DNA from: Ditylenchus dipsaci
Taxonomy: Eukaryota > Nematoda > Chromadorea > Rhabditida > Anguinidae
Assembly (NCBI GenBank): GCA_004194705.1
Contig: SADC01000433.1
Span: 1 to 64,000, forward strand
Length of the DNA: 64,000 nucleotides
Direction of reading: 5' to 3'
A program made the position numbers and the translations under genes. Shown here piece after piece: positions 23,819-33,807 of this stretch; position 1 is the first letter of the stretch; the number at the start of each line of letters is the position of its first letter. The notes beneath the pieces were generated by a model. The model was not told the origin of the DNA, did no database searches, and was given only the letters and a program-made list of their open reading frames with translations.

Positions 23819-25585
23819 ATGACAGTGCACTATCAATTGATCTCTATTTGCTTAAGAGCTCTTTTCCAGCAACTATGTTTGCTCTATCATCTTTGGAATG
23901 ATTTTCCTTGGCACTACACTTACAATTGATGTGCATGTCATAATTTCAAAACTTCAGTGTTTGTTTTTTATTTGTCTAATGTGAAAAATAGTTGTGATAT
24001 AACATTGTTACACCGTATTTCCTCTAATTGCCGCTCCTCTAATAAGTGCCCTCTCGACTTTGGGCTATTCTACCTCAGGAAAGAATTTTTTTCGAACAGG
24101 CTTTTTAAAATTTTCTTAGTTCCTGGGAGCCCTAACGATTCCATTTCTAAATTTTGGATTGTTACCCAAAAGTTATAAAATGACTCTAATAATTGCCCCT
24201 CCTCCCTAGAGGTAGCTTGAAAAATAAGCGCCCCGGCGCGGCAATTAGAGAAAATACGGTATTTTAAAATTTTGTAGCATACTTTGCAAATGTCAGTCGA
24301 TAAAGAAATATTGGAGATACAAAATGTTATTAAAAGTGTGCAGAAAACCATTGTTAAACTATCAAAAGAGGTCAGCAACATTAGTGGCAGAATAGACACA
24401 CCGTTAGATGAGTTCAATGAGGCAGTTCACAATGTCAGCATGGATGTGAATCAAATTTCTAAAGCAGTATCACATGTTATTAACAAAGTGAGTCTACTTT
24501 TTCGCGATAGGTTAAAAAAATTAAATATAAAAAAATAGGGATACAGCGTTTGCCAATTGGCAACTTATGGATATTTGGAGGTTTTTCATCATGTATGTTT
24601 TGAATGAGTCATATTTAAAATTTTATGACTTCGTCAGTCTCTATGCTAGCTAAATTTTGACTACTTCTTTGAGTTTGCAATACAGTCGACGCTCGGTATA
24701 ACGGACAGCTCTTTATAACGGACAATAAATTTGGTTTGGTTGGTATTTATTAAAATTGACTGAAGAGGACGTCTATATAACGAACAATGGCTAAAAATCT
24801 TAAAATTTGTATATTAAAATGGCCTCAGAAACGCAAAATTCAAATATAGCAGCGGCAAAGCGAGTCGCGGTACTAAAAGTCGTCATTTTCAAGTAAAAAA
24901 GTAAGAATTGCGGTTCAAACACATATTGACCAGCAATTTCATCACTTTATCACTTGCAATTTCATCACTAAGTAATCGTAAGCTAAGTTTAGGGATCAGT
25001 GCTGGAATAAAGTCTTACCACTAGAGCTAACAAACTCGTTTTACAGAATAATCTTTGAAAATCTGATTGTTGAGATATGGCATTTTAAAAACAAACGAAA
25101 AATAGGTTTCGTTGCTCTTGATCTGCACTACAACAAGGTGTTGAGATGTTTCCAAGCACTAATCCCTGAATTTCAATTATGATCACTTAACTTCAAGTTT
25201 TGAAAATTACCTATAAAGTGTTTGGAGCCAATGATTACTTTTCTAGAATAATCCAGCTGTGTTTCACACAAAGACAAAAATAGCCGTCCAGAAAAAGCGA
25301 AGGAAAAACCTCCAGCTCGAAATTCGCCGTTAGAAAGGAGTTATGGCCGTTTCAAAACCAGGATATTTATTGGACCAACCTGTACATTATCGCAATGCTC
25401 TTGCTTAAAATAATAATTTTCAGTTTCCCCAGCAATACACTTACATTGGTGCTCTGTTAGCAGTAAATATTCTAATGTGGATATTAATTATTTTTTTGAT
25501 ATACAAAATAGTTGGTACAGTAAAGAGGTATTACACCCGTTCTCCAGGCAATTATTACCATGCGGTTAAGACAACATCAAGTTGA
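23819..25585 (+). CDS. Coiled-coil protein with two TM segments, unknown
   Basis: Exon 2 (24278-24487, 70 codons) and exon 3 (25424-25585, ends HAVKTTSS-stop) join in phase 0 with GTGAGT / TTTCAG. Exon 2 is helical and heptad-like (VDKEILEIQNVIKSVQ, VKLSKEVSNI). Exon 3 has a strong TM (YIGALLAVNILMWILIIFLI) and a basic juxtamembrane KIVGTVKRYY. An upstream exon from ATG 23819 reads MTVHYQLISICLRAL and, if the T4 run near 23866 is one base too long, continues to a second TM (CSIIFGMIFLGTTLTIDVH). The first intron is largely a CCGTATTT MITE. Family not recognised; exon 1 and the start are tentative. Confidence 0.55.
24013..24259. mobile_element. CCGTATTT-family MITE in an intron
   Basis: CCGTATTTCCTCTAATTGC to AAAATACGG, TA at the right side. 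Same internal layout as 23481-23727, about 300 bp away and in the same orientation. Confidence 0.8.
24683..24870. mobile_element. pogo-type 5' end, solo
   Basis: TA then CAGTCGACGCTCGGTATAAC, followed by repeated TATAACGGAC. Its sequence is close to the 5' end at 63621, the probable autonomous copy. No matching right end found. Confidence 0.6.
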
Positions 25586-26640
25586 AATGAGTATGTATTT
25601 TTAAATAAAAAGTTTTTTTGTAAATATTTATGTTATTATTATAAATGTTATTACATTATATATTGTTTTATATCTTAAAGCAAACATATATACAAAAAGC
25701 AAATCTAGTTTGAAGCATGAAAAGAAAACAGCATAAGTAGGCTAATTCACTGATTATCTTAGTGATACAGTGGAGTATCATATCAAGAGCGACTTTCAGA
25801 ACTGAGACGTAGCTAGAAAAAAATTCTACATTGGTTTTGACTTTCACAGTGTTTTCATCCTACAATGTTTTTAAGAAAAAAGTTGGAGGTGGCTAAAGCC
25901 CGGTTACCATCACAGTCACCGATTACCACAACCACCCCTACCCCCCCCCCAAACAAAAAAATTTACGATTTGAAAAAATTCGAATTTAAATATAATTTTT
26001 GTGTCGAGAAGAATTTGAAAATTCGCATGGTCTGCCTCTTTAAAGTTGCATAGATAAAAATCGTGACTTCACAAGGGCAGCGAACACCATATAGTATATA
26101 GTAACTTTTTGTCAATTTTTTTTATCCGCCATCGTGTTCAGCGTGAAATTCTGCACAAGAATGTACCTTCAGAACGTTCGGCCTTTCCCGTGTTAAAAAA
26201 CGTTTCTTGGAATGTGTCTTCTCAGTTTTTTTTACCTTTTGCTTCCGTTAATCCGTTAAAGTGGTCAAAATGCACAAAAAGAGATCTAAACTGATTTTGG
26301 AGGCACGAAGGAGGATTGTGTTTTGACTGCTCTCTAGAAGGACAGTTTAGTAAGCTTCGGTTAATCCTCTTCTGAATTACGATGTTCTAAATAAGGACAG
26401 CTCCTAATAAGTACAGCTTTATGCCGGTCCCTTGAGTGTCTTTTTTTTAAATTTTGAAATGATCTATTAAGTGCATCATTATTATTAAGTGCACTATTAA
26501 GGCATTATTGAGGCATTAATCAGGGATAATATATAGGTTGATTAATCAGAAGAAGGCTGATGATAAAAGGTCAAAACGGATGATTTTCCGAAAAGGTTGA
26601 TTAGCACGAGAAAGGCGCGCTGCTATTTTTGTTGCTTCCA
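25586..26640. other. No gene recognised
   Basis: AT-rich, with one C-run and worn pogo-like text near 26370-26430. No supported exon. Confidence 0.45.
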
Positions 26641-26653
26641 GCGCAAATTTCGG

Positions 26654-27035
26654 TGCATAGACGTTTGGCGAATATGAAACTTTTTTCAAATTCGAGAAAC
26701 GTTTCTCGAATTTGAAACTCAAAAGAGTAAAATATCTCTAAGGGTATATATGGAGATACTTATTTAGACATATTAAGGGTATTTGGCCGCTTCGCGGCCA
26801 AAGACCAGCACACTCCACATTGCAAGGGATAGGGGTACATACATGTGTTAACCCCTGACCCTTGCAATGTGGAATATGCTAGACTTTGGCCATCACATTC
26901 AGCCAAATACCCTTGATATGTCTAAATAAGTATCTCCATATATACCCTTAGAGATATTTTACTCTTTTGAGTTTCAAATTCGCCAAACGTTTCGCGAATT
27001 TGAAAAAAGTTTCATATTCGCCAAACGTCTATACC
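26654..27035. repeat. Large fold-back repeat
   Basis: Arms of about 165 bp from ATAGACGTTTGGCGAATATG to CATATTCGCCAAACGTCTAT. The centre has a second stem (CACATTGCAAGGGATAGGGG / CCCCTGACCCTTGCAATGTG). Confidence 0.75.
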
Positions 27036-27525
27036 CCAAAATTTCATGCTCAACACAATGGTGTGCGTCCCTTTTACTTCAATTATTGACGAAGAAGGTG
27101 TATATTGGAATAATATATATTGGAATGACCGCTAGAAAAATTAGCTTTCAAACAATGATAAGCATAGGCTTTTTTATTTGTAAAATTGTGATAAATAACT
27201 ACTTGTTCATTCAGGTACGAATTTTAAAAAGTCCAACACTGAATTTCCACAAGTCATAACTTCGGGTAGAAATGATATATAGCTAGGGTTGTCAAATCGT
27301 TTTTAATTTTTTTAAATTTTCAAACAGTAAACGCTCTATTTAACATAACGCTGTTTAGCATAAATCTGTATTTAACATACATCCAAACCTCTATACTGCA
27401 TCCCGCAAGGAACCGGTCCTGCCCGGATGCAATATAGAGGGTTGAGGGTGACATATTAAATAGGGCCAATTGCTCAAAATACATGTTTATTGTTTAGAAC
27501 AAATTTATGATACAATCATACATTC

Positions 27526-29104
27526 CAGGGCTGGAACGGAAGACAAAAAAAGTCGGAACAAAAATCGGAACCGGAAGTAGAAAATTCTCAAAACCGGAAG
27601 TCGGAAATCGGAAGGAAATAACTGCCGGAAATCGGAAATCGGAAGACGGAAATCGGAAGAAATTCAGAAAATTTCCTAGTGCCAAAATTTAATGTTGTAC
27701 ACATGCATCGGTTCGTACTCATTTGGGCGCCCTCATTTGGGCGCCATTATTATATAGTGATTTTCAACCTCAACAGTGATATTTAACTCCAGCCTCAGTG
27801 TTCCAGATCCCATTCAATGGTCCACTTTCAATCACAAATCTAGGTTGAGTACCACCTGGACAGGTTGATATCCAGGTAACTTCAGAGTAGGGGTTTATTT
27901 TGAGTAGGGTTTTTCACCCAAATGTCCTGAACGGTCAAACGTTCGTCTTTTTATATTTAAAATCACGGTAAAAAATGAAGTGTGCACCCAGGTGGATTCG
28001 AACCAGCAACCTCGGCGGTGGATGTCCAAGTGGTCGTCTACTTGGATCAAAAAATTTTCACGTTTGTGGATTCCAAGATTATTTTTCTGCACTAATTCGA
28101 GCATGCTGAAGATGGTTTGACAGTGGTAAAATCACGTTTTATCGAGAAATTTATGAGTTTTTGCTAATTCTTGATTTATCAAAATCAATCGTTAGCAATA
28201 ACTCGAAAATTTCTCGATAAAAGCGTGATTTTACCATTGTCAAACCATCTTCAGCATGCTCGAATTAGTGCAGAAAAATTGTTTCGAAACCCGAAAAAGC
28301 ATTTAAAAAAATTTGATCCGAGTGGACGACCACTTGGTCTAAATTGGGGTGGTTGCTGCGGAGCTTCATATACACGTCAGCGAGGTTGCTGGTTCGAGTC
28401 AATCTGAGTGTAAACTTTATTTTTCATCTCCATTTTAACTAGCTAAATGAGTTCTAAGTATATGGTCGCAAGTTAAGTCGTTTATCGTTCATGATTTAAG
28501 TAATAAAGTAACACTTCACACCGAGGATCGGGGAGAGGGAGATAATTTTGACACCGTGTCAAAATTATTCAAATAGATACTTTTTTAAGTCACGTACCTA
28601 CCTCGGCACGAGCTTTTTTTAGCAAAGTTGCTGTTTGGGTATCATTAAACCATGTTAAACGCTTGGTTTTGGGTACAATACAATGGTTTTAAATTTTTTT
28701 GACAAAATCTAAAATTTTTGGATTGTGGAGCTGGATACTCTTTTTAGGCAGGTACCCGATGGTTCACATGCTACCTCGGAAGTTAACATAGCCTTTTCAG
28801 ACTATTTAAATAATTTTAAAATCACTGTATAGTAATGGCGCCCAAATGAGGGCGCCCAAACAAGGGCGCCCAAATGAGTTTCGCCCAAATGAGTGTGTAT
28901 GCTCCGCAAAGCTGTAACTTCCATTTCCTTGCAAGACATTTCTGCAAAAAATACTTCGAAAATATTTTTCAAGTGAACTATTCTCTTCCGAAATTTCCGA
29001 AATTCGCCCTATTTTTTCGGAAATCGGAAATCGGAAAACGGAAGAGAAAAAGTGCCGGAAATCGGAAATCGGAAGACGGAAATCGGAATTCCGTTCCACC
29101 CCTG
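27526..29104. mobile_element. 1.6-kb hAT-type derivative
   Basis: Perfect 8-bp duplication ATACATTC (27518-27525, 29105-29112). Ends CAGGGCTGGAACGGAA and TTCCGTTCCACCCCTG. Subterminal tandem GGAAATCGGAA units occur on both sides. A second internal pair of GGGCGCCCAAATGAG-type repeats (27718-27755 and 28835-28890) encloses another fold-back element. No transposase frame seen. Confidence 0.85.
28029..28342. repeat. P-family fold-back, copy 1 (CCAAGTGGTCG ends)
   Basis: Ends are themselves palindromes (CCAAGTGGTCGTCTACTTGG / GAGTGGACGACCACTTGG). Inner arms GCATGCTGAAGATGGTTTGA and TCAAACCATCTTCAGCATGC. Outside lie tRNA-like pieces, also inverted (GGATTCGAACCAGCAACCTC at 27990 and GAGGTTGCTGGTTCGAGTC at 28382). 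Confidence 0.75.
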
Positions 29105-29157
29105 ATACATTCCCACTGAAAATATATTTTTAAATGTTTAAAGTCTTGTATTTATGA

Positions 29158-29762
29158 CTATTGGTCTGTTTTGAATGAAAAGCTACCCAAACTTCCAAAT
29201 CTCTTTTTTTTACTACTATTTTTAATTGGACCAGAAAAAGCAGTTCTGTCTTTACTTTTTTCTACTTCCTTTAAATTTTTTCCTTTGCTTGTAGTAGCTC
29301 CCAGGTGGCCAGAAATTTCGTTATCTTCAAAATGCGTTTCCAAATCTGAAAATCGACTGCTTCCTATGTCGGAAAATCGAAAGCTTTCTTCTGGTGTGTG
29401 TGCGACCGAAGCTTTAACTGGAGGTTCCTTTTGTTGTTTTATTTTCACTATAGAGTCTTTTGTTTCTGTGCCTTTTCCTCGTTTTCCAGAAACCAACTTT
29501 CGCTTGACCAAAACTTTTGCTTTTTTGGTTTTTCTGGAACAGTAGAGCTTAATTTCTTATTTTTATTTTCTTATTAAATCCTGGTAGCGGGCCAGAAAGT
29601 CCTGATAGTGGCCCGGAAAATGCTGATAGTGGCCCAGATAATGCGTTTCTGAAACTTTGAGACAAGCTTTGAGTTTGTTTATGCCTGCTTATATGCGCTT
29701 CAGTAATCTCACTGATTTCAGCAGAGATGTTTAGCTCCTTCTTTAGAAAATTTGTCATAAAT
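29158..29762 (-). CDS. Basic, Ser-rich unrecognised protein (3' exon)
   Basis: An exon-like stretch follows an acceptor (AAAATTCAG). It reads MTNFLKKELNISAEISEITE, a three-fold SGPLS.F/L repeat, and then a lysine-rich tail (KRKLVSGKRGKGTETKDS ... KNSSKKKRFGSLGSFSFK) ending TDQ-stop at 29158. The two halves are in different frames. Adding one A to each of two A-runs (near 29562 and 29527) makes one frame. Low complexity and basic, plausibly nuclear; no family identified. Starts right beside the hAT derivative. Confidence 0.4.
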
Positions 29763-29818
29763 TCTGAATTTTTTAAATTAAAATAAAAAATATGAAAAAA
29801 TACGGCTCTATTCCACAA

Positions 29819-30371
29819 TGGGGGGGGGGGGAGGCTGGTTTGCCTTGTTACCCTCTGTTTTAAAGAATTTCTAAGCTTAGGCTTCGGGCAAAGTCAAGCC
29901 AGCGTATTTTAGGTTAGACTCAAACAAGTCTTAGACTCATGTTTAAGTCCATTCTGACATACGCTTACTTACCCTGCCTAATTTCAAAAAAATCAAAATA
30001 AAAAAACAGGCGAGACCAAAGTAAAAACCATTATTGTGGAATAGGCCAAATGTTTGATAAGTCTTCTTAATAAAAGTACAGTACTCTAGATTTTACGCCA
30101 CACAGCGTAACTCCCTCCCGCGTGGACCTATTTTTGGTGGCGTAAAATCGAGAGAGGAGTAAAACCAAATGACGTAAAACCGAAGGTATGGATCTTTGTG
30201 CTCAGTTGCTAGCCAACCATAAAAGTTCTAGGGTTGGTTGAAACTTAGAGTTGCGTTATATCAAAGTGGCATGAACTTAAGAGTCAACGATATAACATAC
30301 AAGAGTTGTTCAAAATGGTTTTTCGATTAAATTCCTTCTGAATTGGCTTAGGATTATAAACCTTCTCTAAT
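29819..30371. other. Repeat fragments, no gene
   Basis: A G12 run at 29821, a worn GTAGGCCAGCGTAT-type fold-back (29875-30010) and pogo-like text (GTACTCTAGATTTTACGCC / GGCGTAAAATCGAGAG, 30080-30165). Confidence 0.5.
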
Positions 30372-30830
30372 GGATCTGATGAAGAAAAGGCTATTTTATG
30401 TGTTTTCATTGATGGTAGCTATGGCTATGTTAGTCGTTAGTCATCAGGAACACAAACGACATATCTAACCGACATGCCTAAAAAGCTCGCAAATAATCTA
30501 ATGAATAAGGACGACAATTTGAGACAAAGAGAGGAGAAAAGTGACCGAGAAAAGCGAGTTTTTGTCAATTTTTCGGTAAGCAGATATTGTCGATAATTTT
30601 TAAGTTTCCGCGTTTTTTAAATAGCCCACAAATTAAATTTCAGGACAAGTTAAAATATCCAAAAGGTCTTGAAAAAAAAACAACTAGATCCGTCGTCAAA
30701 AAGTTTATTAAATTCGGAAATTTCAAAACATGGGAATTCGAAAATTATCGAAAATGTCTGGTTGTCAATTTTGTTCCTCGGTCATTCTGGATACCCTTTT
30801 ATTGACTTTTTACCTCATTTTATCACTGGA
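30372..30830 (+). CDS. Putative secreted or membrane protein, two exons
   Basis: ATG at 30372 gives MDLMKKRLFYVFSLMVAMAM, a classic signal peptide or anchor. One A added to the AAA near 30450 keeps the frame into KKLANNLMNKDDNLRQREEK and EKRVFVNFS, then GTAAGC. Exon 2 (from 30643, after ATTTCAG) joins in phase 0: DKLKYPKGLEKK, then, if the A9 run is one base off, QLDPSSKSLLNSEISKHG and NVWLSILFLGHSGYPFIDFL. The 3' end runs into a CTCTGG repeat and is undefined. The dibasic EKR before VFVNF invites a peptide-precursor reading, but that is speculative. Confidence 0.35.
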
Positions 30831-30877
30831 ACGGGGCAAAAAGAGTCTCTAAATGCATTTATTGTCAAGATTCTTTT

Positions 30878-31049
30878 CGGATTCATCTCTAAGGTAAGTG
30901 AGTGCGCGCATCTCTAAGTCTCAAGCCCCATACACCCCCTCCGCGGGCGTAGGGGGCTTTGGGGCTTGGAGTTGAGATGCGCGCACACCCATACATTAGA
31001 GAACAAACACTCAAAAAGACTCTAGATGCAAAATAATATGCAAACCAGA
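30878..31049. repeat. CTCTGG family repeat, split by insertion
   Basis: TCTAAGGTAAGTGAGTGCGC to CAAACCAGAG. The rest of the copy resumes at 32650 (TGCGGCAGGCCCAGTT), after the 1.6-kb element at 31059-32640. Confidence 0.8.
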
Positions 31050-31066
31050 GTTTATTTAGGGACACG

Positions 31067-31297
31067 GACAATTCGCCTCCAGGACAATTCGCCTCCGGGA
31101 CAATTCGCCTCCCGGGACAATTCGCCTCCCGGGACAATTCGCCTCCGGGACAATTCGCCTCCCGGGACAATTCGCCTCCCGGGACAATTCGCCTCCCGGG
31201 ACAATTCGCCTCCGGGACAATTCGCCTCCCGGGACAATTCGCCTCCAGGACAATTCGCCTCCGGACAATTTGCCTCCCGGGACAATTCGCCTCCAAT
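31067..31297 (+). repeat. 17-bp tandem array, left
   Basis: About 14 units of GGGACAATTCGCCTCCC; most length variation is one or two C/G at the unit junction. It forms the left TIR of the enclosing element. Confidence 0.9.
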
Positions 31298-31788
31298 TAC
31301 ATTTTTTATCTCCTGTTCAGTCTGTCCATTCACTCCATGAACAATAAGCTTATCCTTAGTTTGTATTTTTGCAGAAAGGGTAATATTGTAGTTGTATTGC
31401 ATTAATTTTTATAACATTTTTGTCAATTTATCACCTAATCGCCCTTATTTTCTCATGTTGTTGTCCACCTGGTTTATTTAGGTGGTCCAACCTGTACAGG
31501 TATACAGGTTGGACCTGTATAAAATGGACAATTGCTCCCTGTTCATAAAAGTATTATTACCCTGCTCAGATAATAGAGACAACAATTATTTGACTTCAAA
31601 ATTTATCAGGCTATAACCAACTTTAGCTGCCTTTCTTTTGATCCAAGTGGACGACCACATGGTTTAGTTAGTGCATGGATTGTCCAGTAGAATTAAAGTT
31701 GGATCATAAATTTTAAAAGTTCTTTACAAGACGAAAATATTACTATCCGGGTACCACTACACTACCTGAGTACAACAAAATCAAGTGG

Positions 31789-32075
31789 TCGTCAATTTGG
31801 TGCAAATTTTTTTTTTACGTTTTTCATATTCCGAAACCTGTTTTCGGGACCAATTTGGGCATGCTGAAGATGGTTCGATAATAGTAAAAGAAGGTTTTGT
31901 ATGGTATTTTTAAATTATTGGGAAATGATTGAATTTGCCAAAACTAGAAAATAGCTTACAAAACGGCATTTCACCACTATCAAACCATCTTCAGCATTCC
32001 CGAGTTAGTCCAGAAAATAGGTTTTGGAACCCAAAAAAGTAAAAAAAAATCTCCAAGTGGACGACCACTTGATTT
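31789..32075. repeat. P-family fold-back, copy 2
   Basis: TCAAGTGGTCGTCAATTTGG left, CCAAGTGGACGACCACTTGA right, inner GCTGAAGATGGTTCGAT / ATCAAACCATCTTCAGC. Confidence 0.75.
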
Positions 32076-32535
32076 GGTCGGTTCAGACTACAAAATTTTT
32101 CAAAATGTACGAATTTGAAAAGTATGGACCATTTTGTGTGTGGACCAATTCGGTATGGATCAGTTTGGTGCGGATCGATTCGCTTAACGCCCGTAAATGA
32201 ATTTACACCTGGACGAGGGATACCTACCTCTTATTGTGGGATCGGTTCAGTGAACTCAAAATTTTGATATTATCAAACCTGATTCACCACATGATTTTAC
32301 ATTTGATAGCATGGTTGGTTTTCGATTTAATTTTTTTTCAAATTTTCAGGCCATCCACATGAACATACACCTGACCAGAAGGTACCTACCCTGGGTTTTG
32401 GGGTTCGGATGGGTGAAATCGCGGTTTCGGTCCTATCAAACAGGATTTACCACACAATTTCACGTTGAAAATAAGGGTTTGAATGTGGTATAATGACTGT
32501 GACTTTTCAAAGATTACTTCTACTACTTTTTTGTA

Positions 32536-32634
32536 CCGGAGGCGAATTGTCCCGGAGGCGAATTGTCCCGGGAGGCGAATCGGCCGGAGGCGAATTGTCC
32601 CGGGAGGCGAATTGTCCCGGAGGCGAATTGTCGC
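32536..32634 (-). repeat. 17-bp tandem array, right
   Basis: About 6 units of GGAGGCGAATTGTCCCG, the reverse complement of the left array; one unit has CGGCC in place of TGTCC. Confidence 0.9.
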
Positions 32635-32659
32635 GGACCCGTTTATTTATGCGGCAGGC

Positions 32660-33372
32660 CCAGTTATCAAAACTATGTTCAAACCCATTTTTGGTTTACG
32701 AGAAATACATAAGTAAATGTACTTACTAACATTACTTTTTAGATAAATATATATAAATACATAATAAACTAGAAAAAAATAAATATGGGCATCCAAGTAC
32801 CCTTCAAATACCCTTTACCTTCGTCCCCCAAGGCAAAAAAAAATGAAAATTTGGTCAAAAAAATTTTTTCCAAAAATGGTCGGCCGCGCTCTAAAAACAT
32901 GTTCTCTACACGTTTCAGCAGCTAAAGCACACAAAGAAATTGTTTAAACCGATTTTTGGGTGACCCATATAAGGCAGTTTAGCCGGCGATTTCATTAACA
33001 ATTATGAGAACGGCATCAGAATTTTTTTTCAACAAATTTTGAAGACTGCGACCATTTTTATTTTCATCACACCCAATCCAATTACATTTACAGCACATGA
33101 TTCGGATGCAGCAATCCAATGATCATACCTGTCAAATCTTACACTATCGGTAACGCGCTTGGAAATCTTCGGTCGACTCCTCTCATAAATTTATTGTATG
33201 CATGCACTGTGTTTGCATGCATGTACTGCATGTACTAAAAATCATTTTTGAGCTAAATCTCGAATTTTTTTTTAATAAAACGTATCTTTTGACCACATTT
33301 GCACAACAAACCCAACTATTTTACCTTTAGAAATGACATGGATTTAATAAAGTGCCTTATGATTTGCTGTTA
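32660..33372. other. No gene recognised
   Basis: AT-rich. Carries the tail of a CTCTGG/GGCTAAAGTGCATTA-type repeat, and no coding signal. Confidence 0.4.
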
Positions 33373-33475
33373 CACTCGATATAATATACATATGCATGGA
33401 ATTTGGTTTTTTGCTCTCGCTATAATATACACATACACCGATCACGAGGGTGTATATTGTAGCGAGAGTTGACTG
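33373..33475. mobile_element. Short pogo-type MITE
   Basis: CACTCGATATAATATACA to TGTAGCGAGAGTTGACTG, then TA. Beside it (33480-33620) lie 'AAAGCGGCA' repeats of a related element. Confidence 0.65.
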
Positions 33476-33807
33476 TACTTCCATAAAGCGGCAAAGTTAA
33501 GTTTAATATATTTCTTCTGAAAGAATCACAACAAAATAATCCCTCCGTAAAATTGGCATTGACCGCCCGGTCGAGTAAAGCTTCCTTGATAAAGCGGCAC
33601 GTTTCTTTTCGAACGTGAAAAATAAAATTATGGTAGAAAAGGCCAAAGTTTATAATGCTTTGGTTCGGCAGCTCTTTCTTTGAATGAAATAATGGCGTGG
33701 ATAAAGACAGTATGCTGGAAAAGGCACTCAAAAAATTTTTTTTATAAAATTAAAGTTTTTTGTCGGTGATCTTTAAAAAAAAAGTACTTTTTTCAAAAAT
33801 AACATAC

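Larger units (their letters stand above)
31059..32640. mobile_element. Mutator-like element with tandem-array TIRs
   Basis: Perfect 9-bp duplication GTTTATTTA (31050-31058, 32641-32649). Ends GGGACACGGACAATTCGCC and GGCGAATTGTCGCGGACCC. Both ends consist of a 17-bp tandem unit in opposite orientation (see the two arrays). The interior holds P-family fold-back pieces and 'ATCCAGGT' repeats, and no transposase. Confidence 0.85.

Noticed and set aside
29171..29545. 124-codon plus-strand frame
   Set aside because: Antisense of the lysine-rich minus-strand exon, which has the better composition and stop context.
31026..31402. Long open frames on both strands across 31026-31402
   Set aside because: They are translations of the 17-bp tandem array (REANCPGG-type repeats), open only because the unit has no stops; the array is a transposon end.
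31067..32634. CRISPR-like array at 31067-31297 and 32536-32634
   Set aside because: Units are contiguous 17-mers with no spacers, the two arrays are inverted TIRs, and the genome is eukaryotic.
33420..33731. 103-codon minus-strand frame as kinase A C-terminus
   Set aside because: It overlaps a pogo MITE and 'AAAGCGGCA' repeats, and has no AGC C-tail motif.
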